Positions 1 to 12,729 of a stretch of 64,000 nt of DNA are shown piece by piece. Numbering within the stretch: the first letter of the stretch is position 1; every line of letters begins with the position of its first letter. The position numbers were made by a program, and so were the translations under genes. The notes under the pieces are model-generated. The model ran no database searches. It was not told where the DNA came from and worked only from the letters and a program-made list of their open reading frames with translations. Origin of the DNA: Dipetalonema caudispina (Eukaryota; Nematoda; Chromadorea; Rhabditida; Onchocercidae); assembly GCA_013365325.1 (NCBI GenBank), contig JABVXV010000262.1:24821-88820 (forward strand), read 5' to 3'.

Positions 1-3000
1 TGCTTAAAGTCTTTGATTTGTTCCGCCGAAAGTGATCCCATCAGTGGTTTACCATTACCATCTCTGTTTATTAAAATATTTTTCTTTCATTTTACAATAA
101 CTATATGTCTTCTTACTAGAAGAAAAATAGTAGAAATTTTCGGACTAAAAATTAAATGACAAAAAGATTATTTAAAAGAAATTTAAAATATTTCAAAATT
201 AGTTTCATAGGTTGTTTTTTTTTTTTTTCAATTCTATGAAAATGTAACATTTTCTCTTTTTAAACCTAACTATTTCTTTCAGGCTAATTTTTCGCCACTA
301 TCTTATTGCTTTTAAAAATTAACTTCCCAAGATTCAATTAAATGCTTACGCATATAAATAAATTAATTGAATAGAAAAAAAAAAGGAATAGCTTAACTTA
401 CTTGCTAAAATTTGAAAATGCAAATGAAATATAGCCAGCATTTTCATCACAAAATCTCAAATAGATAGCTTTTGTTAAAGTGCCACATTTTCTATCATTT
501 TCCTCAGTTGCTTTGAAAACTTTTGCCACATTTTGTGTGCTTGTTAAGGTTAAAATTCTGCAAATTAATCATAAGCAAACTATAAAAAATATAAAAATTA
601 ATCGTAAAAGTTAATTAAATCACTCTATTAATTCATTCCATCAAAACTGAAAAACTTTTCATAAAGGATAGGTTAGATTACCTGTTGTTATATAAACTTA
701 ATATCGACTGATATTCATTCATTGGAGTTGTTGGCTTTTTTGTTTTAGCGGCTAAAAAATTCACTAAATATGACCTTTTAAATTAATCACAAATGTCACA
801 AAATAAAGGGTAGAAATACTCCAAAAGCCTAGCAAGCCAAGATAATTTCAGTTATAATATTAACTGAATAAATGACTGAATAACTGCTACGGCAAATCTT
901 TTAGAAATATATAGTTGTAAACTACAAAAAAAAAAAAAATTGAAGTGGATTAAATTTTTGAATTACTCCAATTAATTAAAATTTTCTGTTCCTCATACGA
1001 TAAGTAAATGGAAAGATACGGTAATATTGTTAAATTAAGCATTCAATTATCTTATCATTTTTTAATCATTTGTATATACATTAAAGACTTAAATATGAAT
1101 TTCCTACATTTTTTATCAATATTAAATATTGCTGGACAAAATTTGTGACCGACATCGATGATTATTTCTGTTGCACGATATAACCATTGCCAGAGATTAT
1201 GTTGTAATTCGGTACTATCATCCGCAAGACTAATACATTTATTCTACAAATTTATCCAATTATTGGATAACAATCGTTCATTTATTTGAAGTTAAAAATA
1301 TTTGTCAAATTTGAAACATTCTTTATTTCAATATAAATATATATATATATAAATGTTATGTAATAATTTCTATCAAAAATTTTATTTTATATTTTCTTTT
1401 AAATATTTTTTACTTTGTAATTATTACTTTATCAAACGAACGATTTAAAAACTTACCATCATAAGTTCATTTTTAGTAACTAACACACTATCGACTACCA
1501 TTTCGGTTAATAATCTTTGCTTAAGTTTAATTACATTGTTTTCTTCATTGCTATTTTTAATATTACCAAAAAAATGCCTTTCCAATTGTTCACATTCCTG
1601 CTCATTAGCTTTTCGAATCCTGAAATATTTTCATTTTTTTTTTTTTTGATATATATCTTCTCTCTTAATCAATATCTATGAATATATTTCATTATTATTT
1701 CCCATCCATATACATTTTTCTACAAATTACATTTTTGAAATTAACCGGAAACTTTCCTTTACCTTGGATAAAACAACATGCATTGCACATGCAATAATTC
1801 ATCAATGTCCAATGCACGTGCTGTGATCAGTTGCGCTTTTATGAAATATTTCAATGCTTTTTTTAAAATACCCCATGGCACTTTTTGCTTATTACTATTT
1901 GATGTAGCATCTTCTTGATCACTTGGCTGATCATGCTAAAATTATAGATGTTGTTAAAATTCAACATGAAAATTTAAAATTTTCCCAATTTTTTTAAACA
2001 AATTTATTAGACAAATTGATGCAGAATAAAAACAATACTTAACATTTCGATTTTTTTTTATGAAATAAAATTAATATATTCAATTATTTCCTGAAATTTA
2101 AGTAATCTTTCATTTCTGAATTCTAAAATTTTAAGATAATTATTGCATCTACTTTTTGATACAAAAATAAAAATTCGAATATTTTCTAACAAATTGCTCC
2201 CGATCTAGCAATCGCGGCCAATAGATGAAATTTAACAGCGATTCGGTTTGATCATTGGTTATTGCAATCAGGAATTCATGTGACAGGACAACCTATAATA
2301 CTTCGATCATAAATTATCTATTGCTAGAGATATCTTCTCCTTTCAGTAATTTCAACCTACCATTTCATCATCACTTTTTCAACATAGAAAATTGTATTTG
2401 AAATATAACTTACATGTTTTACGATTAATTTATTTTCAACGTTTAATGCCACATCTATTTGAATTGCATAACGTGTCGATAATTGACGTCGATCTATCAT
2501 CGAATTTAACGTTACACCCTGCAAAACAATACGTTTTTATCATACCTGAATTGTAATAATTAAAAATTTCATAAGTTTGATAAATGTAAGTGGAAGAAGT
2601 AAGAGAAGGCAAAGGTAATATAAATTTCAGAAATATATTTTTGCTGCTTTTTTTTACATCACTTGATCGAATTGTTAGCGATTAAATCGATCAAATGGTG
2701 CAAAATGAGCATCTTTACAAACCAGTTCCGGAAATATCGCACACAACGTTCCGTGTTCGTATTTAAAATCGGTCCTTTTCACGTTCTCACCATACTGCTC
2801 CGATAAAATATTGGTGGTACATTCAGGTGATGCTTGGCTTATCAACAATTTGCCATTCATATTCACTACAACACCATGTTGATCGTGATATTTCGTCGCT
2901 GACGTACCTTCACGTTGGGTTAAAATTAACCGACCAGCTGTTTGTCTACAATTTTATCAAAATCGTTGGCATATGGTAGTATGAAGCTGTAAACTTATTA

Positions 3001-5204
3001 TGATGTTAAAATGTTGTTGAATAGCCAAGAATTCTTCCAAAATGATACCTTTCGCCTGGATCGCCGGATAATTTGACCAATGTGGCACGAAAAAATGCTT
3101 CTACTACACGTGGACACGACTTATCCGAACTTGGTTCAGCTATTGCACAAACTCTGAATATTTCCCAACTATGTATGGTCTGGAGACATACTTACAATCA
3201 AAGATATTACTAATTTTTGGAAAATTTAAAAAAATTTGCATGAATGAAACTTAACAAAGGTAAAATATTACAGTTAAATACAATAACTTCGTTAGTGCTC
3301 CTATAATAATGTGATAAGCAATAGCAAGGAATAGTGATTTTAATGAAATCGAATCTTAATTACGAAAACAGTACCGTACTCTCATCGTTGGATGTGGTGT
3401 ACGACATTTGATAACATTTCGTGCCCGATGTATCAAAGGAGCAAAATCCAATTCCATGCCAACCAGGCTATTATCACCGTCAGGATATTTTTCGTAATGT
3501 GTCTTTGGCCATTCGATTATAATGGACCTGAGAAACAGATACATGCTTTAAATAAAGATGATTTTCTTTCCATTAAAAGTATTCGATTAATTAGTATTAA
3601 TTAGTTGACTTATTCATTTTCCTTCTGCATCGCTTGAATAGTACGAAATTGTAATGACTGAATCCAAAAATCTCTTCACAAAGTGAAAAGCATTTACTAA
3701 CGCTGTATCATGCAGAAAATGAACGCGAATTAATAAAAAAAAAAGATTCTCAGTTTTCGCTCTTTATTTATCAGGTAAGTTCTTTGATGATTCAGAAGAA
3801 TTTTGACCGCATAACACTCATCAATGTTTTCTTGATTTTACAAAAGTTTCTAAAGAATATGACAGATAGATAGGCTATATCTGAACAAAATTCTCACGAG
3901 AAATTTTATATATTTCATAGACTAATCAATAAATATTTTGCTTTTCAAATTAGATAACACTCACAAAAACGTATGAAAGACTTACTCTTGAATGATCTGT
4001 TCGATAAGCGCTAATTGTGCCTGATGTTGCTCATTAGGTAATTGCGCTGTTGATACGGCTCTTAGCAACGGTGCAAATCTAAAACGTGAAATTCGGTACT
4101 GGGAAACGATTGGATTAATAGTCGAGGACTAAAGAGACCTAAGATGAGTAGAATTAACTTGAACTTCCTCTTGAACTTCTTTTCAAAGTCTTACCCATGG
4201 AGTACCTTAAATATCTGAAGAACTACTTGTTGTGCCGTCTCAGGTAATCTTGAAAACTATTTGCTACATTTCATTGGAAAGAAAAAAGTTTCCTTCAGTC
4301 CTTCTTATACTGAAGAATCCTAACGTATCTGCATAAAAATGCAAATGAAAATTTTCAAGTTCAATTATAAGTTTGATAAAATTTCAAGAATTAAAGTAAA
4401 AAAAAAAACCTCGACATCACTTCCAATTCATCCGTTTTACAAGGTTGGACCAACAAACTTGCCTTTCTTTGGCAATTTAACCACTGAAAATTTAACTGAT
4501 ATGCAAAATTGTTAAATAGCCTATGGAATTCATAATTTCTAATAACATTTTTCGTAGTTCCAATCAATTTTGTTAAAATATTTTGAACTTAAATGGATTG
4601 ATATTTATCCAATGAATTAATTGAACACATAGTAAACAAAATTAACATATTATCGATTTGAAAATAATTGATTATACGGCCATTTCCTCTCTGTTTTTTT
4701 CCTTTTAAACTTAAAAAATATTTTCGAAAACTTCGCAGAACCTTTTGTTTTTCACCCATTAGTGTGGCAAGCTTCCTTCGGCTGTGATATAAATTTGCAA
4801 TATTTTTTTGAAATGCGCTATCACCTGAAGTATCATTTTTCGAATTGGAACTACTGCACGATATGGGTGAATTCATAACACCTGAAATTGATTCCCTGCT
4901 ATAACACAAAATTTCACAACGAATACTTTTGCTAAACAAATTCCCAAATAATATTTGGTACAAAAACGCTAAAAGTAATAAAGAAGGAAGGAACAAATTA
5001 GAGGTTAAAATTGATTTGGCTTATTTTAGAATAATATTTTCGAAAATTCCGACTCATTTTTAATTCGTTGCATGTTAGTTTTGGAATTTTAATGGAATTA
5101 TTGGAATATACTATTCATTAAATTATTAAAGGATTTTCTACGGTCATGATTTGTAGTTGCAAACGATCCCAAAGATTGTAATAGGCTAACGTTAAACGTA
5201 ACAT
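1..5204 (-). CDS. STAT-family transcription factor, 3' end cut off
   Basis: Multi-exon minus-strand gene. STATs are cytoplasmic factors that dimerise through phosphotyrosine-SH2 contacts and act in the nucleus. Exons that I can join in phase: 4483-4421 (coiled coil, with W..CQRK as in the STAT WKRRQ segment), 4256-4195, 4078-3986, 3527-3375, 3153-3049, 2945-2723 (DNA-binding domain, HGTLCAIFPEL like the STAT GTLSAHFRN strand), 2518-2414, 1935-1763 and 1619-1457 (linker, VPWGILKKALKYF), about 1243-1089 (LWQWLYRATEII), 557-402 and 63-1 (SH2, AIYLRFCDENAGYISFAF, which keeps the binding Arg). An earlier exon near 4898-4760 carries a Ser-rich coil (RRKLATLMGEKQK). The proposed first exon (MLRLTLAYYNLWDRLQLQ, ATG at 5204) does not join it in a clean phase, so the 5' end is uncertain. 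No classical STAT N-domain was seen. The rest of SH2 and any C-terminal Tyr lie beyond base 1. Confidence 0.8.
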
Positions 5205-6103
5205 TATTGATTGACGTGTTTTTTTTTTACTTGTCACAAAATTGAATCTTAAGAGGGAAATGAATTGAGGCAGGGGAATTCTTTCTCTTTCATTTTATTG
5301 ATTCAAGAAATATACGGTAGTTCTATGACATACAGTATGAAGTTTTCTGAACGATGATGGAGCACGCGGGTATGGTACATGCAAAGTACAATAAGCAGTA
5401 AGGTATACTGTATTGAGGAGTTAATAATCTTAGTAATTTTTCCTATGTTCATTTAAATTATTGCAAAGCTTTTTTAAAACTATGAAAAATTTCTGGTGCT
5501 CTTTTTAAGATTGCATATCGTATCCTTCGTTTATAGTAATTTGTTAAATTTGTTAATTAAAATTAAAGCTTTTTTCCATTAAATCAAGTTAAATTCGTTA
5601 TAGATTAAGGGCACATTCTGATGTCTTGTAGTCAAGACAAAAAAAAAAGAAGGCGAAGACTATTAATGATAATGATCTGAAGTTGATAAAAAGAAAAAAA
5701 AACGGGAAGAAGAAGAAGCAAGCACTGAGCTACTTTGATAACGTCTTAACAGTGAACACATTTATACAATCTATCCAAATGTTTGTATGCTAGCTGATAG
5801 GCTCCGCTCAATTTCATGAAAGCAATGATATGATAAGAGATGTTCCACTAATCATTTATCATACCATGTCAGACAATTTTTGAGCAAATAGCACACGAAT
5901 TAAACCTTTCTGTTTACTTTATATTTTAATATACTTTCGTCATAAACGACAAAAAATGATTAATTCTTGTTTTGATAAGTTCTACAACCAAAATTTTCTA
6001 TCATTCTCGTACTAACCACAAATAGAGAATTGGTACTTTTTTTAGTGAATCAAATAAAAAAGACCAGAAATCGTAATATTGGAAGATATCATTTTCAGCT
6101 TTT

Positions 6104-6135
6104 GTAACTGCTTCGGAAATTTCTGAAGCAGTTAC
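6104..6135. repeat. Perfect 11-bp inverted repeat
   Basis: GTAACTGCTTC (6104-6114) is followed after 10 bases by its exact reverse complement GAAGCAGTTAC (6125-6135). The 10-base spacer is itself nearly symmetric. It lies in the intergenic stretch upstream of the STAT gene. Function unknown; it could form a small hairpin or be a palindromic binding site. Confidence 0.6.
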
Positions 6136-8140
6136 TTTAGAATTTATGCAGCATGCAGTAATTTGTAAAAAAAAAAAAAAAAGGAAAACAAACAGTATTG
6201 TTTACAATATAAAATTTATTATTTATAATATTATTTTTTGCGTTTTTCTTTTTTTTTTTTCTCTTCCTTTCTTTTTGCATTCAATCTATCTGCAGCAAAT
6301 TAACAAAAATTAATTCATCAAATTGAAAATTTTAACGATACGGAAATATCAATGTGAATTTGTCGTAGAAAAGGAAGAATTACATGCAGCATCTTATCAG
6401 AGTTGCGTTTAGATTGAATAGTGATATGCAGTATGCAGTAAGAACTTCCTTTCTATTATTTCTTCCTGTACTTCATTTCTACCGTTCCAACTTTTCTGTT
6501 GCTTACATACAGAAATCATTTTTCTTTTCATAAACAATCTTATCAACTAATTAACATATATTTTGGCCAATATTCCCTAAGCTAATTTGTTGCCTATTCT
6601 TGCTTCTATTGCAAGTCAGAAATTATCAAATTAACAGTACGGCTGATGTTCGTATCATGCCACGTCATCTTATCGTATACATATCATTAAGAATATCAAC
6701 AATACATCAAAACGGTTCTGTTTTCGACATACTTTCTTAAACGGAATTCCCAATTCAATGATAAAAATGATTAATACAATTGCTGAACAAATCATAATAA
6801 TAATATTTATATCAAAATTAAAAATCTAACAAATTTGGCATAGTTATATGCTAATTATTATGATTACTGTTACATATAATATCATGCATTACATTGTACA
6901 TTTGTACAATTAAATAATTATTATAATAAAATATAGTTTTTATTGTTGTAGTAATAAATATAAAATAGATACGAATATCATAACTAACTGGACAAGGCTT
7001 TTTTTTTCAGCTGTTTGAAATAAAGCTTTAATTTTGCTAATAAGTTAATATACAAAGCGTATTGATAAATTAGTGCAAGGAGTATCTTTTTAATTAACAA
7101 ATTCTCAAACTTACTTTTACTTTCTGCAATGTTATTTTTTATCGAATGTTTACTTCTTGGATATTTTTCAAAGGTCAAGCAATTTTAGCTTACAAATTTT
7201 AATTGTTCCATTCATTTACAATAGAATACTTGAAGTATTTGGTTGAATACCATTAAAAATTAATCATCAAGTATGGTCATGTAATAATCTTTTAAAACCT
7301 CGGTGTAATTTAAATTTACAGTGCAAACCGTTTTGTCCAGCTGAAATATTATTCGGTTGTTCATGTCGGGTTTGTTGCATCGGATTGCATTCCTATTAAT
7401 ATTTAACAGGACTACTGGTGTATTGAAATATTTAAAAATTTCGGTTTTATTGACTTTAAAAACAAAATGAAGTCCTATCCTTCCTTTATCCCACTTCCTT
7501 CCTCTTGTAATTTAAATATTAAGGGCAAATTTGAATATCAAAAATATGGAAATTATATTGACAATGTATTTGCAAATTATCGGATCAAGTTCATGCCTGA
7601 ATGAATGGATTTATCGTTTCTGTGCAGTCATCATCGATGCAACCCATTAGAATTTTCCATTCCTCATTAAATATTCTTCTTTTGCCTTTTCTTCTGGAAT
7701 GAAATATTCATTGATAGAAGCTTGACAGTTCCATTAATATTTTCCGGTTTTCTTGCAGTTAATGTCACTTTCGGTAATTTTCTCATTTACCAATTCAGTA
7801 TCACTACCAAATCCATTATTTTCCATCATTTAAACGGAATGAGAGAATGAACTGCTTTTTAAATTTCTTCCATTTCCAGTAATCTATCCAGTTTTTAGAT
7901 CATTAAAAGTGCCGAATAAGCATCTTGAAGTTGATTTTCTTTCATAAATAGACTTTAATGTAGCTCAATTTTACTTAATTGATGTAATTTTATCAACAAT
8001 TTCTTCATTTTTCATTTTTCTTCATTTCATTTCCATATCGTGCAAATTATTCATTTTATTTTCTTTTCAAAACTAAAGTAATTATTTGTGCAGTTTAACA
8101 AATGTTTTTCGGTTATTGTGGTACTTTGTAACTATATCTT

Positions 8141-8190
8141 TCGGGTACACATACCCAGTACTTATGATTTCTCGGGTACACATACCCAGT
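8141..8190. repeat. Two copies of a 19-bp element with GGGTA/TACCC arms
   Basis: TCGGGTACACATACCCAGT occurs at 8141-8159 and again, identical, at 8172-8190. Each copy contains GGGTA-CACA-TACCC, a 5-bp inverted repeat with a 4-base loop. The element stands out as GC-rich in an AT-rich region about 1 kb upstream of the ground-like gene start. It may be a paired regulatory site or a remnant repeat; nothing more can be said from one locus. Confidence 0.65.
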
Positions 8191-8245
8191 TTGGGAAAGT
8201 AAAAAGTCAGCCAAATGATTGTATGGTACAATATGTCTCATATAG

Positions 8246-8285
8246 TATTATTATTATTATTATTATTATCATTATTATTATTATT
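8246..8285. repeat. TTA/ATT trinucleotide microsatellite
   Basis: A run of about a dozen ATT/TTA units interrupted once by a C. It encodes an Ile run in the overlapping spurious open frame, which is why I do not treat that frame as a gene. Confidence 0.85.
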
Positions 8286-9196
8286 GATAAACGGACTAAA
8301 TCTCGTCTAATAAAGCAAAATTGTTTTTAACAGTTTAGTTGTTCCTTTCAAAGAGGTTAAACTGAACCATTGTCATAAGTGTGCAATAACATTTGTTAAT
8401 TAACTTAGCCAATTAATAAACTTATTAATTTAATTACTCAAAAACATGAAAATATTTCATATGATATATAACTTTGTTTCACAAAAGGAAAGGTAATCTT
8501 CATTCGCTAAATGTAAACTCTTAATTAAAAATATTAAAATGTCATTAGAGACAATGAATTAATCAAGCTTAAATATCATTGAGACAAGTTATGCTAATGC
8601 CATCATTTGAAATTCCTTCTATTATGTATGATTTCCGAATTGATAAAAAAGAAAGAAAGCAAAAAAGGAAAGTAATAATATGAATTTTGGCAAATTGGAT
8701 CATTGCTGACAGATGAGGAATAAATGAGAAAGAAGATTTGAAGATGAACACACATTCATTTTACCGATAAAATTTTTATCCAATTATTGAGGTGACATTT
8801 TTTTGTTTTTTTTCGATGACAATAGCGAATGTTATATATTAAGAGAAAATTTAAATGAGAATAATACTTCGTTGAAAGATTTCGACCTAATTATTTCTTT
8901 CAAATTATCTTTAATTTCAGAATGTTGTTATCCTTTCTAATCCCTTCATTTATCAATGTATCAATTGTGTGTAGAAATAGCTATTTTTTGAAAACTTTGA
9001 AATGATAAGATAATATGTTAGGTTTGTTTTGTACTTTACAGTTAAAGTTCATATTTGGTACTGTTGTTAATATTGTTATCGCGATAATGAAAAATATTTT
9101 TAGATTAAAATTTTTTAAAAAATTGAAGTTAGCATCATAATCAAAAAAAAAAAAAAAAAGACAGTCAAGAAATTCAATTTCTCTCGATACGACAAC

Positions 9197-11692
9197 ATGT
9201 TATGGAACATTCGAAGAGACATTTTAATCATTACATCAATTATACAACTGTTTTTCTGCTCAGCTCCATGTTTCTGCTTTAGATCGATACCATTATGGCA
9301 CTGTATTCCAAATTGCTTCCAAGGTTCGATACTTTAATTAATTATGCAAAACAAAATGAAATAAATCAAAATGATGTGAAATAAGAAAAACTGAGATAAA
9401 GTGAAATCAGTAGCAAAAAATGAGATAAGATTGATGCATTTAGTAAGCAAATCAAATAAGTAATGCTAATTTACTTTTCAAAAAAAAAAAAAAAAAAAAA
9501 AGTAAGTGAATAAATTTTATAAGGAATTTCAGTTCCGATCGTAAAACCACTGGAAGTATCATCATCGTTGCCATTTCCGCATATACCAATGTCACGCGGT
9601 GAAAATCACGCAAGACAACAGGTTCAATTGCAACCACGGGAACGATACATTTCAGGCAATAATTATCAAAAGCATTACAGTTCATCAAATGATTTTCATC
9701 ATTTCACTGATGTAAATTTACCACAACAACAACGATATGAACAAGACGAGTCATGGCAACCCAATCAGCACAGCGATGAACCAATTATATATATCGCTGA
9801 AAGTTAGATTTTGAATGATAGGACAACTGAAAATTTAACTAACTTTAAAAACAATGAACCTTTAATTCAGTTAACAAATGTTCATTTTATGAAGTAGCAA
9901 TGGTAAAGGAGAATGAAGAAAAAATAATAGTATTTGAAAATGATCAATGCTAGAAATCAATCTGCACGAGTGATATTCTGTCAAAACTTGATATCGTATT
10001 TTTGATCCTGATTTATCAGATATAATTGGAATCAAATTAATAGAACTTTCAATTAGTTTAATAGAATAAGTGGCATGTGATATTCAACTTGCGCAACATA
10101 TAGAGTAATAATTATAAACAGCTTAATTAGCTGCTATAAATACCAAAGAGGAATTGAATTTAATTCGAAATCAATATTCAAAAACAAATTAAAGCAACAC
10201 CTAGTCCATACGATGAGCTACTCGATGCAACAAAATTGATACTAAGACAGTCTCAACCTGTATCAGTATTTTATCAATATGATGAGGATTATTTACTGGA
10301 ATCACTAAATGACAGATCGAATCGTACAATTGCCACATATCCGTCAGCCATCAACAAGACTTTAAAAAGTAAATCGGTTTTAACATTACAATGTCATTGC
10401 TCACCGTATCATGTTTAAAGTATTTCGATGTCACACAAATGAAATTTCAGCACTACGTATTTAGTAGCATGTTCCTATTGATATCGGTGATATAATTCAT
10501 TTTGTACTAAAATTAAGTCTAATTACGGTACTTTGGTGCTCTATGGATTATGGTAACACATAATTACTATACCTAGTATGGTATAATATGGTAATGAGAA
10601 ATAACCCCTTGCAGATGTTTCTGTAGCGAAGCGAAAATCACTACTACCACAGATTCTATCAGGAGATAATTCGTATAGAGCACATTCTTTGAGGACCGAA
10701 AGATTAGCAGATCCTCATCTAACAATGTGTAAGTTTGTTTCCTTCAAGTTTTACGGAATTTGAAGCAAAATTTCATTTGAGATTTGCTGAAGTTAAAATT
10801 TCCTGAATTATTCGATTAAAAATAGCTTCAGATCCAAAAGGTAAATTACAACGGACATCATTTAATGTGCTTAATGTGAAACGACAGAAAACCTATTCGA
10901 ACAATAATGCGGCAAGTTGTGAATGTCTTTTAGCAATTTTGCTATCTTCTTAAGAAATTAAATTTACTTCTAATTTGATACATGAGCACATGATTCAACC
11001 TTAAATGACTGGAATTCAATCTTACTTCAAATTTGAAATTTAACTTGAATCTTAAACTTCAAAAAACAAATGAGTTAATACTGCCAAAATTTTAGCTCCG
11101 ACGAAATTATCAGGCAAAGCGGGCTGCATTTCCGTCTGCTGTATGTAACAGCAGAAGGCTTAGAAAAGTTATGTTACAGGTAAATAGTTACTTTCCAATA
11201 TTTTAAACCAATTGATTAATTAACTGAGTGCCGCCTAATTCTGGTGTACGGATAGCAACGGCTGAGTAGTGTAAACGTACATCAGAATATTGCGGGAATT
11301 AATCGTAAACCGCGAGAACCACAACGTGTTGACCGGTTAAAGAGTACTAGTGGTACAAGTTAAGAATGTTGAGCCTTAATCAAAAAAGTTCACGTAGGAT
11401 TATAAGTTAACGTGTTGTTTATTGTTTCTTTCATTTTAATATGTTATCAATAAAACCTAAGCAAACAGAAACAATCCTAATGAATAATGTATGAAATATA
11501 AAATTTCAATTGTAGGCAATAACAGCTGACGTGTCAGAATCGAAACGTAGCGTGGCGGAAGCAGCTGAACATGCCTATCAGGGGATTAAATTTGATGTGA
11601 TTTGCGCGGAAGGTGATTTCAGCTATACCATTCATGCAAAGAAATATTGTGAAGTTACCAAGGAAAATATGACTTGTTTTGCATTTCGATAA
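9197..11692 (+). CDS. Secreted ground-like (GRL) domain protein
   Basis: Nematode ground-like proteins are secreted, Hedgehog-related molecules made mainly by epithelia and linked to cuticle and moulting. Exon 1 (9197-9323) starts with a likely signal peptide (MLWNIRRDILIITSIIQLFF). Exons 9533-9802, 10195-10368 and 10615-10728 then join in phase and encode a His/Gln/Ser-rich, poorly conserved region. A further exon starts at 10826; its end is unresolved because the strong donor there leaves the wrong phase for the next exon. Exons 11096-11179 and 11516-11692 encode the domain itself: AVCNSRRLRKVML, then ADVSESKRSVAEAAE, FDVICAEGDFSYTIH, KKYCEV and a terminal TCFAFR before the stop. The conserved Cys positions and the FSY and C.AFR elements fit the family well. 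The domain call is firm; the middle of the model is less so. Confidence 0.8.
9480..9501 (+). repeat. Poly-A tract, 22 bases
   Basis: Uninterrupted A run inside the first intron of the ground-like gene, about 30 bases before the next splice acceptor. Confidence 0.9.
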
Positions 11693-12366
11693 AAATATCC
11701 GAACCATAATTATGTCTGTGTGTACGTATTTCGTATTACGTGAAACCGCTAAATCATACCATCATCTATTAATGGGTATCTCGACAAAGAGAATTACATG
11801 AGACATGAAGCGTTCATTTTCAATTTCTTATTTGCGAGTTCTATTCACTTATGCGTGAGAAGTTGGTCATCTACGTAGCCGTCATTTCGGAAAAGTGAAA
11901 GGATGATGACGATCACGTTTTGTAGAACTTAAAATGCAAAATTACAATGTTTAAAATGTGAGTTGGTGCTGAATCTCATCAGAAATAAGTATAACTGATA
12001 ATCATGTTGGTACAAGCATTCGAATTTACCAAAAGTACCAAACAGTTAGCTGTCACTCTTGTGTCTTACAAATATGATCCATATGGACAGATTTGAAAAT
12101 ACGTTAGAGATTAAAAATGAGGAAATATTATGACAATTTGGAGAGAAGCAGAATCTGCTAAAGTGAGACATTTTGGTAAATAAAGGTGCCATGATAGAGA
12201 AACAAGGAAAAGATATGGAATAGATTAAAGAGAGAACAGAATTGGTAAGTGATGGCGAAAGATAATAGTATGATAGATTGAGAGAGTAATATAGGGAATT
12301 ACGACATATGATTGGAATAGTGATTGAGAATATAGTTTTGTTAGAGAAAGAGAGGAGGAAGATTTC

Positions 12367-12388
12367 TTTTTTTTTTTTTTTTTTTTTT
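12367..12388 (+). repeat. Poly-T tract, 22 bases
   Basis: Uninterrupted T run in the intergenic region upstream of fan-1. Confidence 0.9.
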
Positions 12389-12685
12389 GAATGTCTGGTA
12401 GGAATGAAAATTACAGATTGGTAATGTAAGAGGAAAATTAACTTACTGAAATTTCATTTCTGTTTGAATAAATTGTAATAAGCATATTTGATTATTGATC
12501 ATTCTGTCAGGGAAATTAAATTATTTCCAATTACGATGATGGGAAATTTTATTGAATTCTTCTTTTCCATTTTGAAACTTCCTTTTTCTTTTCATAACAA
12601 TTGTAATTTAAACAAAACGTTTCTTTCTCTTTTCACTTCTAAAAATATATTTTTGGATGGACTAAAATACTGGTAATGAAATTCA

Positions 12686-12693
12686 TTTTTCAG
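12686..12693 (+). promoter_or_regulatory. Probable trans-splice acceptor for fan-1
   Basis: TTTTTCAG immediately upstream of the first fan-1 coding exon. No upstream coding exon was found, so the acceptor most likely takes a spliced leader. This places the usable start at the ATG of 12730 (or 12748) rather than the upstream in-frame ATG at 12676, which would be removed. Confidence 0.45.
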
Positions 12694-12729
12694 AGATATA
12701 TTTTTGAGCATAATGAATATTGTCTTCTA

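Larger units (their letters stand above)
5205..9196. other. Intergenic AT-rich stretch, no gene seen
   Basis: About 4 kb between the divergent STAT and ground-like genes. It should hold the 5' flanks of both. Only short, low-complexity open frames occur (for example near 6984-7178 and 8569-8751), with no family resemblance and no consistent splice structure. It contains a small hairpin at 6104-6135, a repeated 19-bp hairpin element at 8141-8190 and a TTA microsatellite at 8246-8285, listed separately. Confidence 0.6.
11693..12729. other. Intergenic between ground-like gene and fan-1
   Basis: No coding signal was found. It holds a 22-base poly-T tract (12367-12388) and, close to its right end, a TTTTTCAG acceptor (12686-12693) that probably receives a spliced leader for fan-1. 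A six-codon open frame (12713-12730) lies between that acceptor and the fan-1 start. Confidence 0.6.

Noticed and set aside
6984..7178. 64-codon minus-strand open frame
   Set aside because: Lys/Ile/Leu-rich low-complexity translation of AT-rich DNA, no homology or gene context.
8088..8330. 80-codon open frame with an Ile run
   Set aside because: It is created by the TTA microsatellite and the 19-bp repeats; no splice or homology support.
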